DNA of 64,000 bases from Panulirus ornatus (lineage: Eukaryota > Arthropoda > Malacostraca > Decapoda > Palinuridae): contig NC_092287.1 of assembly GCF_036320965.1 (NCBI RefSeq), forward strand, positions 3,595,297 to 3,659,296, written 5' to 3'. The notes beneath the pieces are model-generated. The model was not told the origin of the DNA and ran no database searches. It saw only the letters and a program-made list of their open reading frames with translations. Of this stretch, positions 1 through 11,436 are shown in pieces. The translations under genes were made by a program, and so were the position numbers. Within the stretch, counting starts at the first letter, position 1. The number at the start of each line of letters is the position of its first letter.

Positions 1-25
1 TATATATATATATATATATATATAT
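1..25. repeat. (TA)n microsatellite, 5' flank of SINE copy 1
   Basis: Pure TA repeat cut by the window edge. It abuts the first base of the SINE, as at the other complete SINE copies. Confidence 0.95.
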
Positions 26-252
26 TATCCCTGGGGATAGGGGAGAAAGAATACTTCCCACGTATTCCCTGCGTGTCGTAGAAGGCGACTAAAAGGGGAG
101 GGAGCGGGTGGCTGGAAATCCTCCCCTCTCGTTTTTTTTTTGATTTTCCAAAAGAAGGAACAGAGAAGGGGGCCAGGTGAGGATTTTCCCTCTAAGGCCC
201 AGTCCTCTGTTCTTAACGCTACCTCGCAAACGCGGGAAATGGCGAATAGTAT

Positions 253-272
<20 letters not shown>
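26..272 (+). mobile_element. Dimeric SINE, copy 1 (full length)
   Basis: The same ~245-bp unit occurs twice more at 49468-50041 in reverse orientation. It begins TATCCCTGGGGATAGGGGAG, carries a hairpin GAATAC (49-54)/GTATTC (62-67), then an internal T tract (132-141) that separates a left and a right half. It ends in the CTACCTCGCAAACGCGGG hairpin followed by 19 A residues and (TA)n. The right-hand end matches the 3' end of the LINE at 26348, which suggests mobilisation by that LINE. I see no clear tRNA A/B boxes in the left half, so its RNA origin is unknown. Confidence 0.85.

Positions 273-340
<68 letters not shown>
272..340. repeat. (TA)n microsatellite, 3' flank of SINE copy 1
   Basis: About 34 TA units directly after the SINE poly(A). 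Either the remaining half of a TA target site or an extension of the tail. Confidence 0.95.
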
Positions 341-343
<3 letters not shown>

Positions 344-399
344 GTGTGTTATAAGCTGACAGCAAAACACAGAAGACGATCATTATATATTTAAGGTAA

Positions 400-660
400 C
401 TTGCATACAGGACTTGGGACTTGATCCTTGGCGAGGAAGCCCACGCTTGGCCCAGCGTTGACACACGCCCACATGCACGCCCATCAAGGATCCCACGCCC
501 ACATACACGCGGTTATTTACGCCGTGTGGTCGCGGGTGGGGCAGACTTTGAGGAAATCCCTTACCGGTTGCAGTGGGCGTGAGGACCACGCCCACACATG
601 ACCACGCCCACACATGACCACGCCCACGCATACCTACGCCCATTTCGTGAAATTTTTATC
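400..660. other. Unique DNA with short CACGCCCACA repeats
   Basis: Contains repeated CCACGCCCACACATGA-like words (about 585-640) but no convincing gene. The open frames here run into the ATT array. Confidence 0.5.
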
Positions 661-661
661 A

Positions 662-663
662 AG

Positions 664-717
<54 letters not shown>

Positions 718-733
718 GTTATTATTATTATTA

Positions 734-780
<47 letters not shown>

Positions 781-808
781 GTTATTATTATTATTATATT
801 TATTATTA

Positions 809-846
<38 letters not shown>

Positions 847-862
847 GTTATTATTATTATTA

Positions 863-921
<59 letters not shown>

Positions 922-949
922 GTTATTATTATTATTATATTTATTATTA

Positions 950-991
<42 letters not shown>
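662..991. repeat. Long (ATT)n array with higher-order interruptions
   Basis: About 110 ATT units. GTT interruptions near 718, 780, 845 and 921 are each followed by ATATTT variants. The interruption pattern alternates short, long, short, long, showing that blocks of about 130-140 bp were duplicated. The poly-Ile and poly-Leu open frames here are artefacts. Confidence 0.95.
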
Positions 992-992
<1 letters not shown>

Positions 993-1014
993 CTTAGGAA
1001 GTAGATAGGGAAAT

Positions 1015-1200
1015 TGTCAGCGAGAGAAAGGAGAATAAAACACAAGAGAATATGAAGAAATTGATGAGGGAAGAATGATTGACGTATGAAAAGAAGGCAG
1101 TAGAAGGTGAAATGAATGTAGAGAAAGAAGAAGGAAGGAGGGAAAAGTTATGTGACGGAGAGATAGAAGAAGATGGAGTAGTGTGAGGGAAGGAGAGGGA
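1015..1200. other. Purine-rich GA/GAAG tract
   Basis: Degenerate purine-rich strand (GAGAAAGGAG and similar words) leading into compound microsatellites. No gene seen. Confidence 0.6.
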
Positions 1201-1220
1201 GAGATAGGTGAAGATGGAGT

Positions 1221-1221
<1 letters not shown>

Positions 1222-1277
<56 letters not shown>
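1222..1277. repeat. Compound (GT)n(GA)n microsatellite
   Basis: GT run to 1245, switching directly to GA. Confidence 0.95.
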
Positions 1278-1280
<3 letters not shown>

Positions 1281-1343
1281 AAGATGGAGCAGAGAGAGAG
1301 AAAAAGCAGAATGGCTTTATGTGTTGCAATAATGGGAACTAAG

Positions 1344-1345
<2 letters not shown>

Positions 1346-1390
<45 letters not shown>
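1346..1390. repeat. (AC)n microsatellite
   Basis: Uninterrupted AC dinucleotides. Confidence 0.95.
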
Positions 1391-1391
<1 letters not shown>

Positions 1392-1434
1392 CACCTTCAT
1401 CACCTTTGACCTACTTAATTTTTTTCCCTCTTCC

Positions 1435-1435
<1 letters not shown>

Positions 1436-1514
<79 letters not shown>
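1436..1514. repeat. (GA)n microsatellite
   Basis: About 39 uninterrupted GA units. Confidence 0.95.
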
Positions 1515-1520
<6 letters not shown>

Positions 1521-1689
1521 GGTCGGATGTGATTGTGTTGATCGTTGGATTCCAACCCACGTCCCCACGTTGTAGGTCAGCAGGCTTGGGTGGACATGCA
1601 TGAGGTCAGGTCAGGTCAGGTCAAGCGGGTGGGTGAAGCATCGTCTTTCCACTGGTCACTCTCTACCGGCTCGCTCCGCCCTCTCACTT

Positions 1690-2340
1690 TCCTGTGGTTC
1701 CAGGAAAATGTATTTTACTGCGGTTCCCATTTCCTGGAGAATGTATGATTCTGTGTGTCCATATCCAATTCCAGGAAAATATACTGCAATTCCAGGGAAA
1801 TGTATGAATCTGCATGTCCAGATCCAATTCCAGGAAGATGTATTGCAATTCCAGGAAACTGTATTCTACTGTAGTTCCATTTTTCCAGTTAGTTTCAGGA
1901 AAATATATTGATGTCCCACTTCCAGGAAAATGCATTATGCTGCAGTTCTAGTTCCAGGAAAATGCCTTATGATGTAGTTCCAGTTCCAGGGAAACATCTT
2001 AAGGCAGTTCCTGGACTCCAGGAAAAAGATCTGGGGTCAGGAAAGAGATCTTGGGTCAGGAAAGAGATCTGGGGTCCAGGAAAGAGATCTGGGGTCAAAA
2101 AAAAAAAAAAAAATCTGAGGTCCAGGAAAGAGATATGGGGGTCCAGGAAAAAGATTTGGAATCCAGGATATTGATCTGGGGTCCAGGAAAGAGATCTGGG
2201 GTCCAGGAAAAAGATCTGGGGTCCAGGAAAGAGATCTGGGGTCCAGGATATTGATCTGGGGTCCAGGATATTGATCTGGGGTCCAGGAAAGAGATCTTGG
2301 GGTCTAGGAAAGAGATCTTGGGGTCCAGTCGAGAGTGAAG
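1690..2340. repeat. CCAGGAAA minisatellite, graded array
   Basis: The left part (1690-2020) has loosely spaced TTCCAGGAAAATG words about 30-50 bp apart. The right part (2020-2335) is a tight array of about 20-22 bp units of the type GGTCCAGGAAAGAGATCTGG, with AAAGAT and ATATTGAT variants and an A14 insertion at 2098-2113. Similarity rises from left to right, as expected when one end of an array is homogenised by slippage. Confidence 0.9.
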
Positions 2341-2428
2341 TTCTGGTCCATCAGGGTTATAGTCCAGTCCGGCTCCCAAGACATGAACAGCCACAGCACA
2401 AACCAGTTCTTGAAGCCAGGCGGGCCCG

Positions 2429-2480
<52 letters not shown>
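2429..2480. repeat. (AC)n microsatellite
   Basis: About 25 AC units in GC-rich surroundings. Confidence 0.95.
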
Positions 2481-2484
2481 CCAG

Positions 2485-2660
2485 CCAGGGGCCCTAGTGG
2501 CGGTACTGGGCCATGTCCAGGGGGGGCTGGCTGGCCCGGCCTGGACGGCCTCTGGACGGTGAAAGTCTTCCAGGTAGAGGAGGAGGCGGGGGGCTCGTAG
2601 GTGGTAGCTGGGCCCCCGCCAGGTACAGCGTCTTTCAAGGCAAGGAACGTCTTCGTTGAG
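2485..2660. other. GC-rich unique segment
   Basis: High-GC stretch open in several frames, but without a convincing acceptor/donor pair or recognisable peptide. Confidence 0.3.
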
Positions 2661-2687
2661 TCTTTACCTCTGAACTACATTTATTCC

Positions 2688-2905
2688 TTGGCTTGTAGAT
2701 TTATTTTCTTGATTTTACCCAGTAAGTAGATTTATTCCTTGACGTTACTTAGTAGATTTATTCCTTTACTTTACTTATCAAGTAGATTTATTCCTTCACT
2801 TTACTTATGAAGTAGATTTATTCCTTTACCTTACTTATGAAGTAGATTTATTCCTTCACTTTACTTATTAAGTAGATTTATTCCTTTACTTATCAAGTAG
2901 ACGGT
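2688..2905. repeat. 30-bp minisatellite (AGTAGATTTATTCC)
   Basis: Seven or so copies of a 30-bp unit beginning AGTAGATTTATTCCTT, then a CTTTACTTAT half. The first two copies are shorter and more diverged. Confidence 0.9.
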
Positions 2906-3459
2906 CGTGTTAAGGCTGTGGACAGAGCTGTGGTCGTGTGTGTGTCATACGTATAGATGTGCCTCCCTGGTGACGGTGTGGGGCACACCCTCGTGCATGC
3001 ATCAGGCACTTGTGGAGCTGTGGGGGTCTCCCCTGGTGGACCATCCTGACGGTGGGTGGTGGCAGGATCGCTGGCATCCACCTGCCACCAGTTTCGCTTT
3101 ATGACACTCGTACGAGTTTGGGACAGAGAGAGAGAGAGACAGTCGTGAGTGACTCGTACGAGTCTGGGACAGACAGACAGTCGTGAGTGATGGGAAGGTG
3201 GGTCATGGAAAGAGGATAAAAAAAAGCATAGAATGAAGAGGATAGATTTATTGGATGGGAGGAAGAGATGTGTGTGTGTGTGTCATGTCCATTATCTGAC
3301 GCGGAGGGTGTGAGTGAGTGAGATGGTTCCGGCCATCACTTCACCACTTGCTGAGTCTGTAGGGTTGTACTTCCCTGGGGGCGGCTACTGTCTGCACCCT
3401 ACTGCCTGCTAACACCTAACCTGTTGCGACCTAGGCACAAAAGTATGAGATACTTGCGC

Positions 3460-3580
3460 CCTTAAAGGGTCAGGTCAAAGGCCAGGCCATTTGTATACCG
3501 AATGGGGTCGTACCCTTGCTGTAAAGGGCTCTTGGATGACCACATGGAAGAGGTCAAGGCCTGGAGACTTTACCAGCTCT
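3460..3580. mobile_element. 'GTACGACCCTT' foldback-family copy (degenerate)
   Basis: Core AAAGGGTCAGGTCAAAGGCC then AGGCCAT, followed by a GGGGTCGTACCC arm. Same order of motifs as the palindromic copy at 47996-48083, without tandem expansion. Confidence 0.5.
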
Positions 3581-3787
3581 TCATGGTATCCAAAGTTTGC
3601 CTTAAAAGTATAAGTAGTTCCTGGAGGTTGGCTTGCTTGTCTGCAGTCCTCCTTATATCGACAGACGAATATATGAATTGATAAGTAGGTATGTGTATAA
3701 TATAGGCGGCCGGCTCTGTCCTTTTTCGGGCTGGTGGACACGGAGCTGTGTCTTGTGTATATGGGAATTGACAGGACTGAATGCGGT

Positions 3788-3790
<3 letters not shown>

Positions 3791-3868
<78 letters not shown>
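3791..3868. repeat. (CT)n microsatellite
   Basis: 39 uninterrupted CT units. The Leu-Ser and Arg-Glu open frames across it are artefacts. Confidence 0.95.
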
Positions 3869-3872
<4 letters not shown>

Positions 3873-3969
3873 CAGTGGCGGCCATCGGGGTGGTGGATAG
3901 AACATTACTGAGAGTTCTAGCACGAAATAATCTGTGAAATGATAGTGATAAGAATGATCATAAAATTGA

Positions 3970-3986
3970 TAGATTATTATTATTCC

Positions 3987-4049
<63 letters not shown>
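3970..4049. repeat. (ATT)n microsatellite
   Basis: About 25 ATT units, one CCT interruption near the start. Confidence 0.95.
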
Positions 4050-5460
4050 CCTCCTCCCTCTACTGGAAGTCCTCCCCTCTTGTATTATAACTTTCCAACA
4101 GGAGCAATTATGGGAGCCAGATGAAGATATAACCTCAGAAGGACCGTTTTCTAGATGCTGGTAACGAGGGGGGGAGCAGGTGTGAGGAAAGAAAATGGGG
4201 ATAATTACCATTAGGGTAGGATACACAGGCAGTTTATAATGATCAGTTGAGTGTTATTAGGTCGTTTGATAGGGCAGGTTGACCTGTTGTTGTTGTTGTT
4301 GTTGTTTGCTGTTCCTGTTGTGAAAATGAGACACTGAATAATTAAAAAGTCTGCACAACCGTTACGTAATTTATCGTTAACTGAAGACGTGATTTCAAAC
4401 AGGTTTCATCGCTGAAGCTAAATTATGAAATTTAATAAGAAATATATTACAGCATCGACCGTTACCTGTGTCACATTCAGACAAGATGGAGTCGTTATAA
4501 TTCTGAGATGAATGTCGTTTTCCTAACTCGAAAAAGAAATCAATTTCAGGCGTTTCTCATACGTACATATATGTGTTGTACACACACACAGCCGTCAGAG
4601 AAAAATGTGTTCCTTGGATTTATTCCCAATACGTCGTGCGCCGTGATGGACAGTGGCCGAGAGAAATGATCGCCAGCAACCCGGTTCCCCCGGTCTGAAA
4701 CCGGTAATTTTATTCATCAAAACATTGCATCAGTATTCCAAAATGACCTCCCCCACCTCCACCCCTTCTGACAACCCGGGACAAAAGATGAAGTTAACGA
4801 CTGGAGACAGCAACATGACGCACTCGCCACGCCTTCTCAAAATAGAGTGCGTGGAACACTAGGGGCAGGCTGGCTGGGTTGCTAGGCTAGGCGTTCGTTC
4901 GCCCGCTCGCTCGCCAGCCATACCATCCCGCCTCCTTCGTCTTGATATCACGCGCGAGGCTACGCTATTTTGTTGTTCCTGCTATTGTTCCAGCGTGCGG
5001 CACGCAACACTGCTCCTGTGTGTGTGTGTGTTGCACTAGACTACCATATACACTGTTCGTGGGCGTCCTGGCTCCTCGTCTGTAGCTTGCTGAATTATAT
5101 AATGGCTTACTGTGCTATTTTGGACTGCAGTTTAAGCTACTTGATATGTTGCGCTACTTGATGCCGCTACTTATATGGTGGCACTGCCATAGAGTTGTGT
5201 TGGTGATGGGAATAGAGGGGGGGGGGGACATCAACGCCAATTGAAGGTATGATTCTTGGAACAAGACCATTACCTTATATAAACCCAGTACGAGTCATAA
5301 TACTCACTCTTTGCCACGGTAAATAGTACACAATGGTAGAAACGTTGGTGTTTGTTCAGCTTTACCTACACCCCCCCTCTCTTGGCGTTTCAGCTTGCCA
5401 GGGGGCCTGCTTAATCGTCTGTGAACTGTGGTAATTTTTTTTTTATTTCTCATACTTAAG
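4050..5460. other. Mostly unique DNA, no gene seen
   Basis: Contains a (TTG)n stretch at 4286-4308 and a short CGCTCG-type run at 4892-4915. The two short open frames (69 aa at 4653, 63 aa at 4970) have no recognisable features. Confidence 0.4.
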
Positions 5461-5464
5461 ATAC

Positions 5465-5640
5465 AATACATCACTGGTTCGAATCCTGGTGGCGGCAGTG
5501 GGTCCACAGTCATCCCAGCTGTTCATCTACCCCCTTAGGGTTTGGTCGTTGAATAATGGTCTATAAATTGGGTACTAGTCTTATTGAGATGTCCTTGTTT
5601 AGTGCATTTAGTCGCCCGTGCTGTCTCGCCTGACATCAAA
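5465..5640 (+). mobile_element. tRNA-type decapod SINE fragment, copy 1
   Basis: Carries a perfect pol III B-box (GGTTCGAATCC at about 5476-5486). It is followed by GGTGGCGGCAGTGGGTCC, CAGCTGTTCATCTACCCC and GGTTTGGTCGTTGAATAATGG. The order B-box, AGCTGTTCATC, GGTTGGTCGAT-like word, GGGTAC matches the reverse-strand copy at 30805-30965 and a SINE type I recall from decapods. The A-box side is degenerate. Confidence 0.55.
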
Positions 5641-5697
5641 GTAAATAGTTTACCATACACGTGTGATATCTTAGTATATATTTATATGTAAATGATA

Positions 5698-5765
5698 ACC
5701 TGGTCTTTAATTGAATCGACAAGGGTCAGGCCAAAGGCCACTGTACCTAAGGCTTGCCCCTTTCG
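5698..5765. mobile_element. Foldback-family core remnant
   Basis: CCTGGTCTTTAATTGAATCG, ACAAGGGTCAGGCCAAAGGCC: core motif of the 21-bp family without arms. Weak copy. Confidence 0.35.
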
Positions 5766-5964
5766 TGCCCTAAAGGTTGGGGGGTTAAATCCACATCTGT
5801 GGCTTACTGTTTGAAGTAAATCACCCCCTCTCTGTAGCCAGTTCCACGCACTACAGAATGAGATGATATCCAATGCTATTTTTATTTTCCATTCTTAGCT
5901 AGATAATGGTTAGACTTACACCCAAGAGTTTAACGATGCAATTGAGCTGTTTCACGTCCCAGTA

Positions 5965-6075
5965 GCCCACACCCATGGACGTTCTCAGTGGGCATCAGTT
6001 GCTCTACTTCGTCAGCGTTGTGTATAGTCGCAAAGCAGCTTCGTCAGGGTTCGAACCCCGGCTGACCGATAGGCC
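5965..6075 (+). other. tRNA-like B-box segment
   Basis: CAGGGTTCGAACCCCGG at about 6046-6062 is an excellent T-arm with a B-box, and TTCTCAGTGG about 65 bp upstream resembles an A-box. The rest does not fold as a tRNA, so this is probably a tRNA-derived SINE head. Confidence 0.3.
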
Positions 6076-7440
6076 AATCCTCCTCAGCGCCTTCCAGGCA
6101 CGAAACGCACAAACAGGATGTATTGCAGGAGTTTGGGTGTCACTTGCCTGCAAAAAGAAAGAGAGAAAAAAGACGAATTGTTAATTTTGAGTGGAAAGGT
6201 GGCGGGAGGCGAGTTTAGAGTCAGTTCCTGTGTTGGTTGGAGGCGGTGGCGACCTCGATGTTGCTTTGCATTCCCGCCTGCTGGGCTGTTGACGTCTGGG
6301 GATGATGGTATGCGTGTTGCAGCAGTGTTGCAGAACGTGTGTGTGTTGCTGCAGCGTTGCTTGGTGGTGGCGTATTGCTTCACATCCGTTCGTCCGTGTG
6401 TACGACTCGAGTGAGGAATTATATTCAGTAGGATCAAAGTCATTCACGGTTATTATATATTTTTTTTGTTGTATTTGTGGATTAAAGTAAAGACTTAGCA
6501 ATTTGTTCTTCTCTCCATGTTAGAGATTTGCGTGTGATTTACTCTGGCGGCCATACATGAATTTTTGAGTAATAAATATGATTTGTGGATCTGGTATTCT
6601 ATATCACTAAGTAAATAAAGTCCCTATTTTAATTAACCAACTTTTCTCATCGTTTTTATTTGCTGAAATTGGAATTTAGCAGATCTTCCAGTCCTGTATT
6701 ATATCAGATCAACAAATACATCACTTTTGCATAATTTTTGTTTGTTGTTCGTCTTAAATGTGTTGTTATGTAAGATGTGTGTAGTATTATCTCGGGAAAA
6801 CACTTATATTCTAATTACTTTAGACTCATTTTCTCAAGTCTCTAAAATTTCTAATTACTTTGGAATTATTTTTCCAAATCAGTGAATAGATACGAAGGGA
6901 ATTACCTAAACGGGACACAAAGTGAACCCTAGTTCTCAATACACATTATTCATGCATGAAAGGGGGAAGAAATGAATTTTCATATATTCTAGTCGTGTTA
7001 TAAGACGAGGAGACCAGACCTCAGTGTCTATCTCTCGTCCCGGAGATAAATCGCTAGCGGCAGGGGGAAGTTCGCGTACAGGAGGTGCTGCGGTAAACTG
7101 GCGATGATCGATCCCAGCGATCAATCCCACCGACGCATTATAGTCGGGAGGGCTTCGAGACGGCTCAATCTCCATTGTTGATTGTATACCCCCTCCCCCC
7201 CCCCCTCCTATGCTACCTGGGGTTAAGAGTTGATCTCGGAGATCAATTCTCGGTTAAGGATTATTATGATCTCGGGAGATGAAAGAGTTGTATGTGGCCG
7301 TGCGACGTAGATTGCTATCTGTGGCCACACATTGTCGTGCAGGGGTATCTGTCATTTCCCCGTCTTTGTTTCCGTGGCGATTACGTTGACAGGGGATCGT
7401 CTTCATAGCAGGAATTACCTTCATGGAGACTGATGTCATT
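6076..7440. other. Unique DNA, no gene seen
   Basis: Open frames on both strands at 6084-6500 overlap each other and lack splice or domain support. AT-rich from 6500 to 6960. A C-rich run lies at about 7190-7207. Confidence 0.4.
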
Positions 7441-7441
7441 C

Positions 7442-7481
7442 CGGGTACTGTGTGTGTGTATGTGTGTGTGTGTGTGTGTGT
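7442..7481. repeat. (GT)n microsatellite, interrupted
   Basis: GT run with a TATG interruption. Confidence 0.9.
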
Positions 7482-7804
7482 GACTTTGGCATGAGTAATT
7501 GACCAATTTCCACTTAGTATTCCCTCCCCCCACCCCCCCCCCTTCCCCGGCATTTAATTATCATATTTATCATAACTAATGATGACTAATCAATTACCAC
7601 GTGAATTCCCCCCCCCCCCAATCATTTGATCACCGTAATTACCTTACCGGTACATGATTACATCCTATCTTGAGTGTAGATGACATGTTCATGTTATTCG
7701 TTGATCATTTCTCTGTGATGTGTCTCTCAGCTGGCCTTATCGGTGACGAGGATTGATCATTTCCCCTCCTCCGGCCTGATCATAATTGATCGTTGACAGG
7801 AAGG

Positions 7805-7805
<1 letters not shown>

Positions 7806-7881
<76 letters not shown>
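7806..7881. repeat. (GT)n microsatellite with TTTGTG interruptions
   Basis: About 37 GT units broken twice by TTTGTG. Confidence 0.95.
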
Positions 7882-8249
7882 TACGTAATGGGAGTGTAGC
7901 GCACCCCGATCGGGCATCTGATTGCTCATGGCGACACGTGTACAGTAAACAGATGGGTTCTGATGGGTTAGCAGTGTGATGAACCATCTGATTGGCTTGT
8001 CGCGTAGTCTGATGATTGGTGTATTGATTGGTCGTTGGCCTGATGGTGATTGGCGTCGATCTGATTGGCTGGCTGTAGGTAACCATTGGGGTGCGTCACC
8101 CTGTTTTCTTCGAATGATTTCGCACCCGGACTGTTGGGTGGATAAAGTCGAGTTATTTACAGTCATGGAATATGATTATGGCACTTGCGAGGTGAGTTAT
8201 ATATAGGTCTTCACCCTACCCCCTCCCTCAGGTCGTATAGATAGGCGGG

Positions 8250-8345
8250 TTAGGTCTAGCCAAAGGCCATGAGAGCCCAAAGGGGTCGTAACGATCGTCG
8301 CCCAAGGGTCGTCCACTCGTGTTCAAGGGTCGTTAAGAGACCAAC
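8250..8345. mobile_element. Foldback-family copy
   Basis: Core CTAGCCAAAGGCCAT, then right-arm words AAGGGGTCGTAACGATCGTC, CAAGGGTCGTCCACTCGTG, CAAGGGTCGTTAA at about 21-24 bp spacing. Confidence 0.55.
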
Positions 8346-8550
8346 TCAAGACGGTAAGGGAACAGCCACGTTTCAGTTCAACATTGTTACTCACAATGGT
8401 ATATCATAAAGACCCCAAGCACCTCCTCTCGTATAACTATAGGGGGGCGGGGTGTTCTCTCCCTAAGACTGGGGGTGAAACAAGGGGGTTTGATCCTACA
8501 AATCTTCCACACAAAAGAATTTGAAGCCAATCATGAGAGCTGGGCGGGAG

Positions 8551-8577
8551 ACACACACACACACACACACACACACA
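8551..8577. repeat. (AC)n microsatellite
   Basis: Short pure AC run. Confidence 0.9.
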
Positions 8578-8920
8578 CTCCCACCGTGTAAACCAACACA
8601 GGAACATTACTACCGCGCTGGTTTTCGTAACTATAAGAGAAAGGGAAGGTTGTACAAGGTGTGTATTGCTACCTCGGGAATTCCGTTAACGGTCGCAACG
8701 GTCGTTAACGGGCGTAGACAGATGGTTTCTGTTGTCAAAACATAAAAAAAACTTTGATAACATTTTTTTCTAGTACTTTAATCTTTGTTTTTTAAACGTT
8801 CAGATTTGCTTCAAGTGCTGCGTGAGAATGAATTAGACACCTCGGAGGATTAAAACATTTATATGTAGTGCCACTGTTGTAAATGTTTCTGTTGCATTTA
8901 CATATCAGCTTAAAGTTACA

Positions 8921-8922
8921 CA

Positions 8923-8974
<52 letters not shown>
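8921..8974. repeat. (AC)n microsatellite
   Basis: About 27 AC units after an ACAG start. Confidence 0.95.
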
Positions 8975-8976
<2 letters not shown>

Positions 8977-8989
8977 GTCGCTCATAGCT

Positions 8990-10118
8990 TGAATGTAGAA
9001 ATTATATATATATATTTTTTTATTTTTTTGGGGGGAATGGGTACATCTTCTATAGTTAAGATGCTGCAGAACTTAACTCCCCATATAAGTTTTTTTTTAT
9101 GTGACTTGAACTCAAGGCAAAGTTAGATAGAACTATAGCTATTCATTCTCTGAAGTTTTATGATACAATAATATAGACAGCCATGGATGGTTTGAAAGTA
9201 TGAGCCAACATGTCTACCCACCCACCCACCCAGCCATCCATCTATCGAACCAGTCATCATCAGTAACTAATCAGCATTACCTGACTCATCTACGTTTATC
9301 AATTATAACTGCTAATTACCTCATCACCATCCTTCTGTATTCACCATCACCCACGTGCTTGTTGGACCACTCTCATCACTAGTGTCGTCCGCATCCCTCA
9401 CTGTTGTCACATTCGCCGTCGTCACCATCAGTCACTATCAGTGTTGTCACTCTCAGCACATCCGGGTCACCATCACCACCTCGTGGTTGCCAGCTTGTGT
9501 ATTATGACTAATGTAGTACACTTGGCCTCGGGCACTGGGATCATCTCTACAAACTTCACTTCCTCTGGGGATATTGTCTCAACGCTCGGGAAAACCTGGT
9601 GAACTTTTTTTTTCCAAATTTATCTTTCTATTTTTATGTCTTTTTTCGTTAATGGTTGTTCCGATGTTATGTTTTCTTCCTCTTCATTTGTGTGTTTGTG
9701 GAAATGTTTTTGACCTGTTCCTGGTGCATTTTTTATTTTTATTTCCTTTCCCCCTTTTCTTTTATATGATTTGATCTTTTTATATCTTCTTCCTCTTTTA
9801 TGCTTCACTATACCTTGCTTTTGTACTGTATTGACTGATATTTTAACACATGTATTATTATTTCTTTTTACATGTGCTTGCTTCCATTTTCTTCACATTT
9901 TTTTAGATATAGATTGTGACAATAGTGTGTTCTTTACCTTTCTGTTGTGTTTATCGTTGCCCCTTTTGTATATTTTGTGGTTTGACTATTGATTTATTTT
10001 CATTTTTGTTTGGTTTTGCATTTCTCAATTTTCTGGTGTGCTCTCTTCCCGTTTTTTGTTGTAGTTACACGTTTGAAAAGTTGTTAGATGGATTTCTGTT
10101 GTATTAGCTGTAGTGATG
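8990..10118. other. AT/T-rich unique DNA, no gene seen
   Basis: 9200-9500 is rich in CAT/CAC words (ATCACCATC). 9590-10080 is T-rich with many TTTTCTTT tracts. The short hydrophobic open frames there reflect T-rich composition. Confidence 0.5.
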
Positions 10119-10302
10119 TTTTGAAAAAGGAGGAAGAGGAAAAGAAGGAGGAGAAGGAGAAGAGGAAGAAGAGGAAAAAGAATGATAAGAAGGAGGAAGA
10201 AGAGGAGGAGGAGAAATAGAAAAAGAAGAAGAGGAGAAGAAAAGAAGAAGAAGAAGAAGAAGAAGAAGGAATAGAAGAAAAAGAGGAGAAAGGTAAAGAA
10301 GA
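10119..10302. repeat. Purine-rich (GAA/GGA)n tract
   Basis: About 180 bp of almost uninterrupted purines on the + strand (GAGGAAGAAG and similar). A candidate for triplex (H-DNA) structure. Confidence 0.85.
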
Positions 10303-10519
10303 ATGAGTCGTTCCTGTTTCAACAGCCAACTGGGCTAATTGCACGTTGAGACGTCTTGTATCAACACAGGGTCCTGGGAACCACCTCCCTCGTGTTTACC
10401 TCCTCCGGAGACCCACTGACCACGTCTCCCTCACTCCATAACTGTTCCTCACCTTCTCCTCTCCTTCTCGCTGCGCTGAGCCATCCTCGTAACGCTAGTT
10501 CCCAGAGCCTATGTCCCCT

Positions 10520-10520
10520 G

Positions 10521-10550
<30 letters not shown>
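10520..10550. repeat. (GT)n microsatellite
   Basis: Pure GT run. Confidence 0.9.
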
Positions 10551-10552
<2 letters not shown>

Positions 10553-11098
10553 TTCGTGGGGTCGTACATGGGAGGAGTTTTTGGCGTGACCCTGATGTAG
10601 TGGTGGTGGCGGTGTGTATCTCCGTGTTGTGCTGTGGTTGTCTTGCTCTAAGCGCGGATCTTTGAAAGCCTTCCATCATGCACTCAAAACTTAGATTTTG
10701 AAGGTTTGCTGTCACGTACTCAAAACTTAGATTTTGAGAGCAGATTTTTTTGTCAATCAAAAACACAGTTTTAGAATCCTATTTGTACTCAAATCACTAT
10801 TTTTTTCTATACTCTACCACGCGACTTTGCGCGTAGATACACTCGTTACGCAAAATACATTTAAGTACGCACGAAATCCGCCATACAAGCCTGTTTCACA
10901 ACATGGCCGCCAGGTTATTACAGTGGTCACGTGTGGTGTTGTGTTGTGAGATGGAATGGTTCGTTGTTGTTGTGGTTGTGACGCCCGCTGACCTGCCCGT
11001 GACGCAGGCGTAAACATGGACGCACAGCCTGGGGAAGGCGTAGGGGAGGAAGGAGGAGGGGAGAGGGGAGCTGAACACAGCCTTTGACACATATTTAG

Positions 11099-11129
<31 letters not shown>

Positions 11130-11131
11130 GC
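11099..11131. repeat. (GT)n(GC)n microsatellite
   Basis: GT run passing into CGCGCGCGCG, a strong Z-DNA-type sequence. Confidence 0.9.
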
Positions 11132-11368
11132 ACCCCTGGCCTCCCCTTGCTTGCCCATAACCACCAGAAAACAACAGTGGCTAACCTCCATAGCCTCCCC
11201 AAATGGCCACTTGCCTCTCCCCCTCCCCCCCCACCCGTCCCTTAACTCCCACCCCACCCCGGCCACCACAGCAGCCGACCCCCAACATGGCCAGCTGAGT
11301 CTTGCCGTCTCACACGGTTTTAATTTAGTCTTCCTTGTCCTTCACCTCCTCGACTCGAAAGGAATTTA

Positions 11369-11370
<2 letters not shown>

Positions 11371-11434
<64 letters not shown>
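11371..11434. repeat. (TA)n microsatellite
   Basis: About 32 TA units with no retroposon beside it. Confidence 0.95.

Positions 11435-11436
<2 letters not shown>

Noticed and set aside
598..1008. Poly-Ile and poly-Leu open frames
   Set aside because: Translation of the ATT array.
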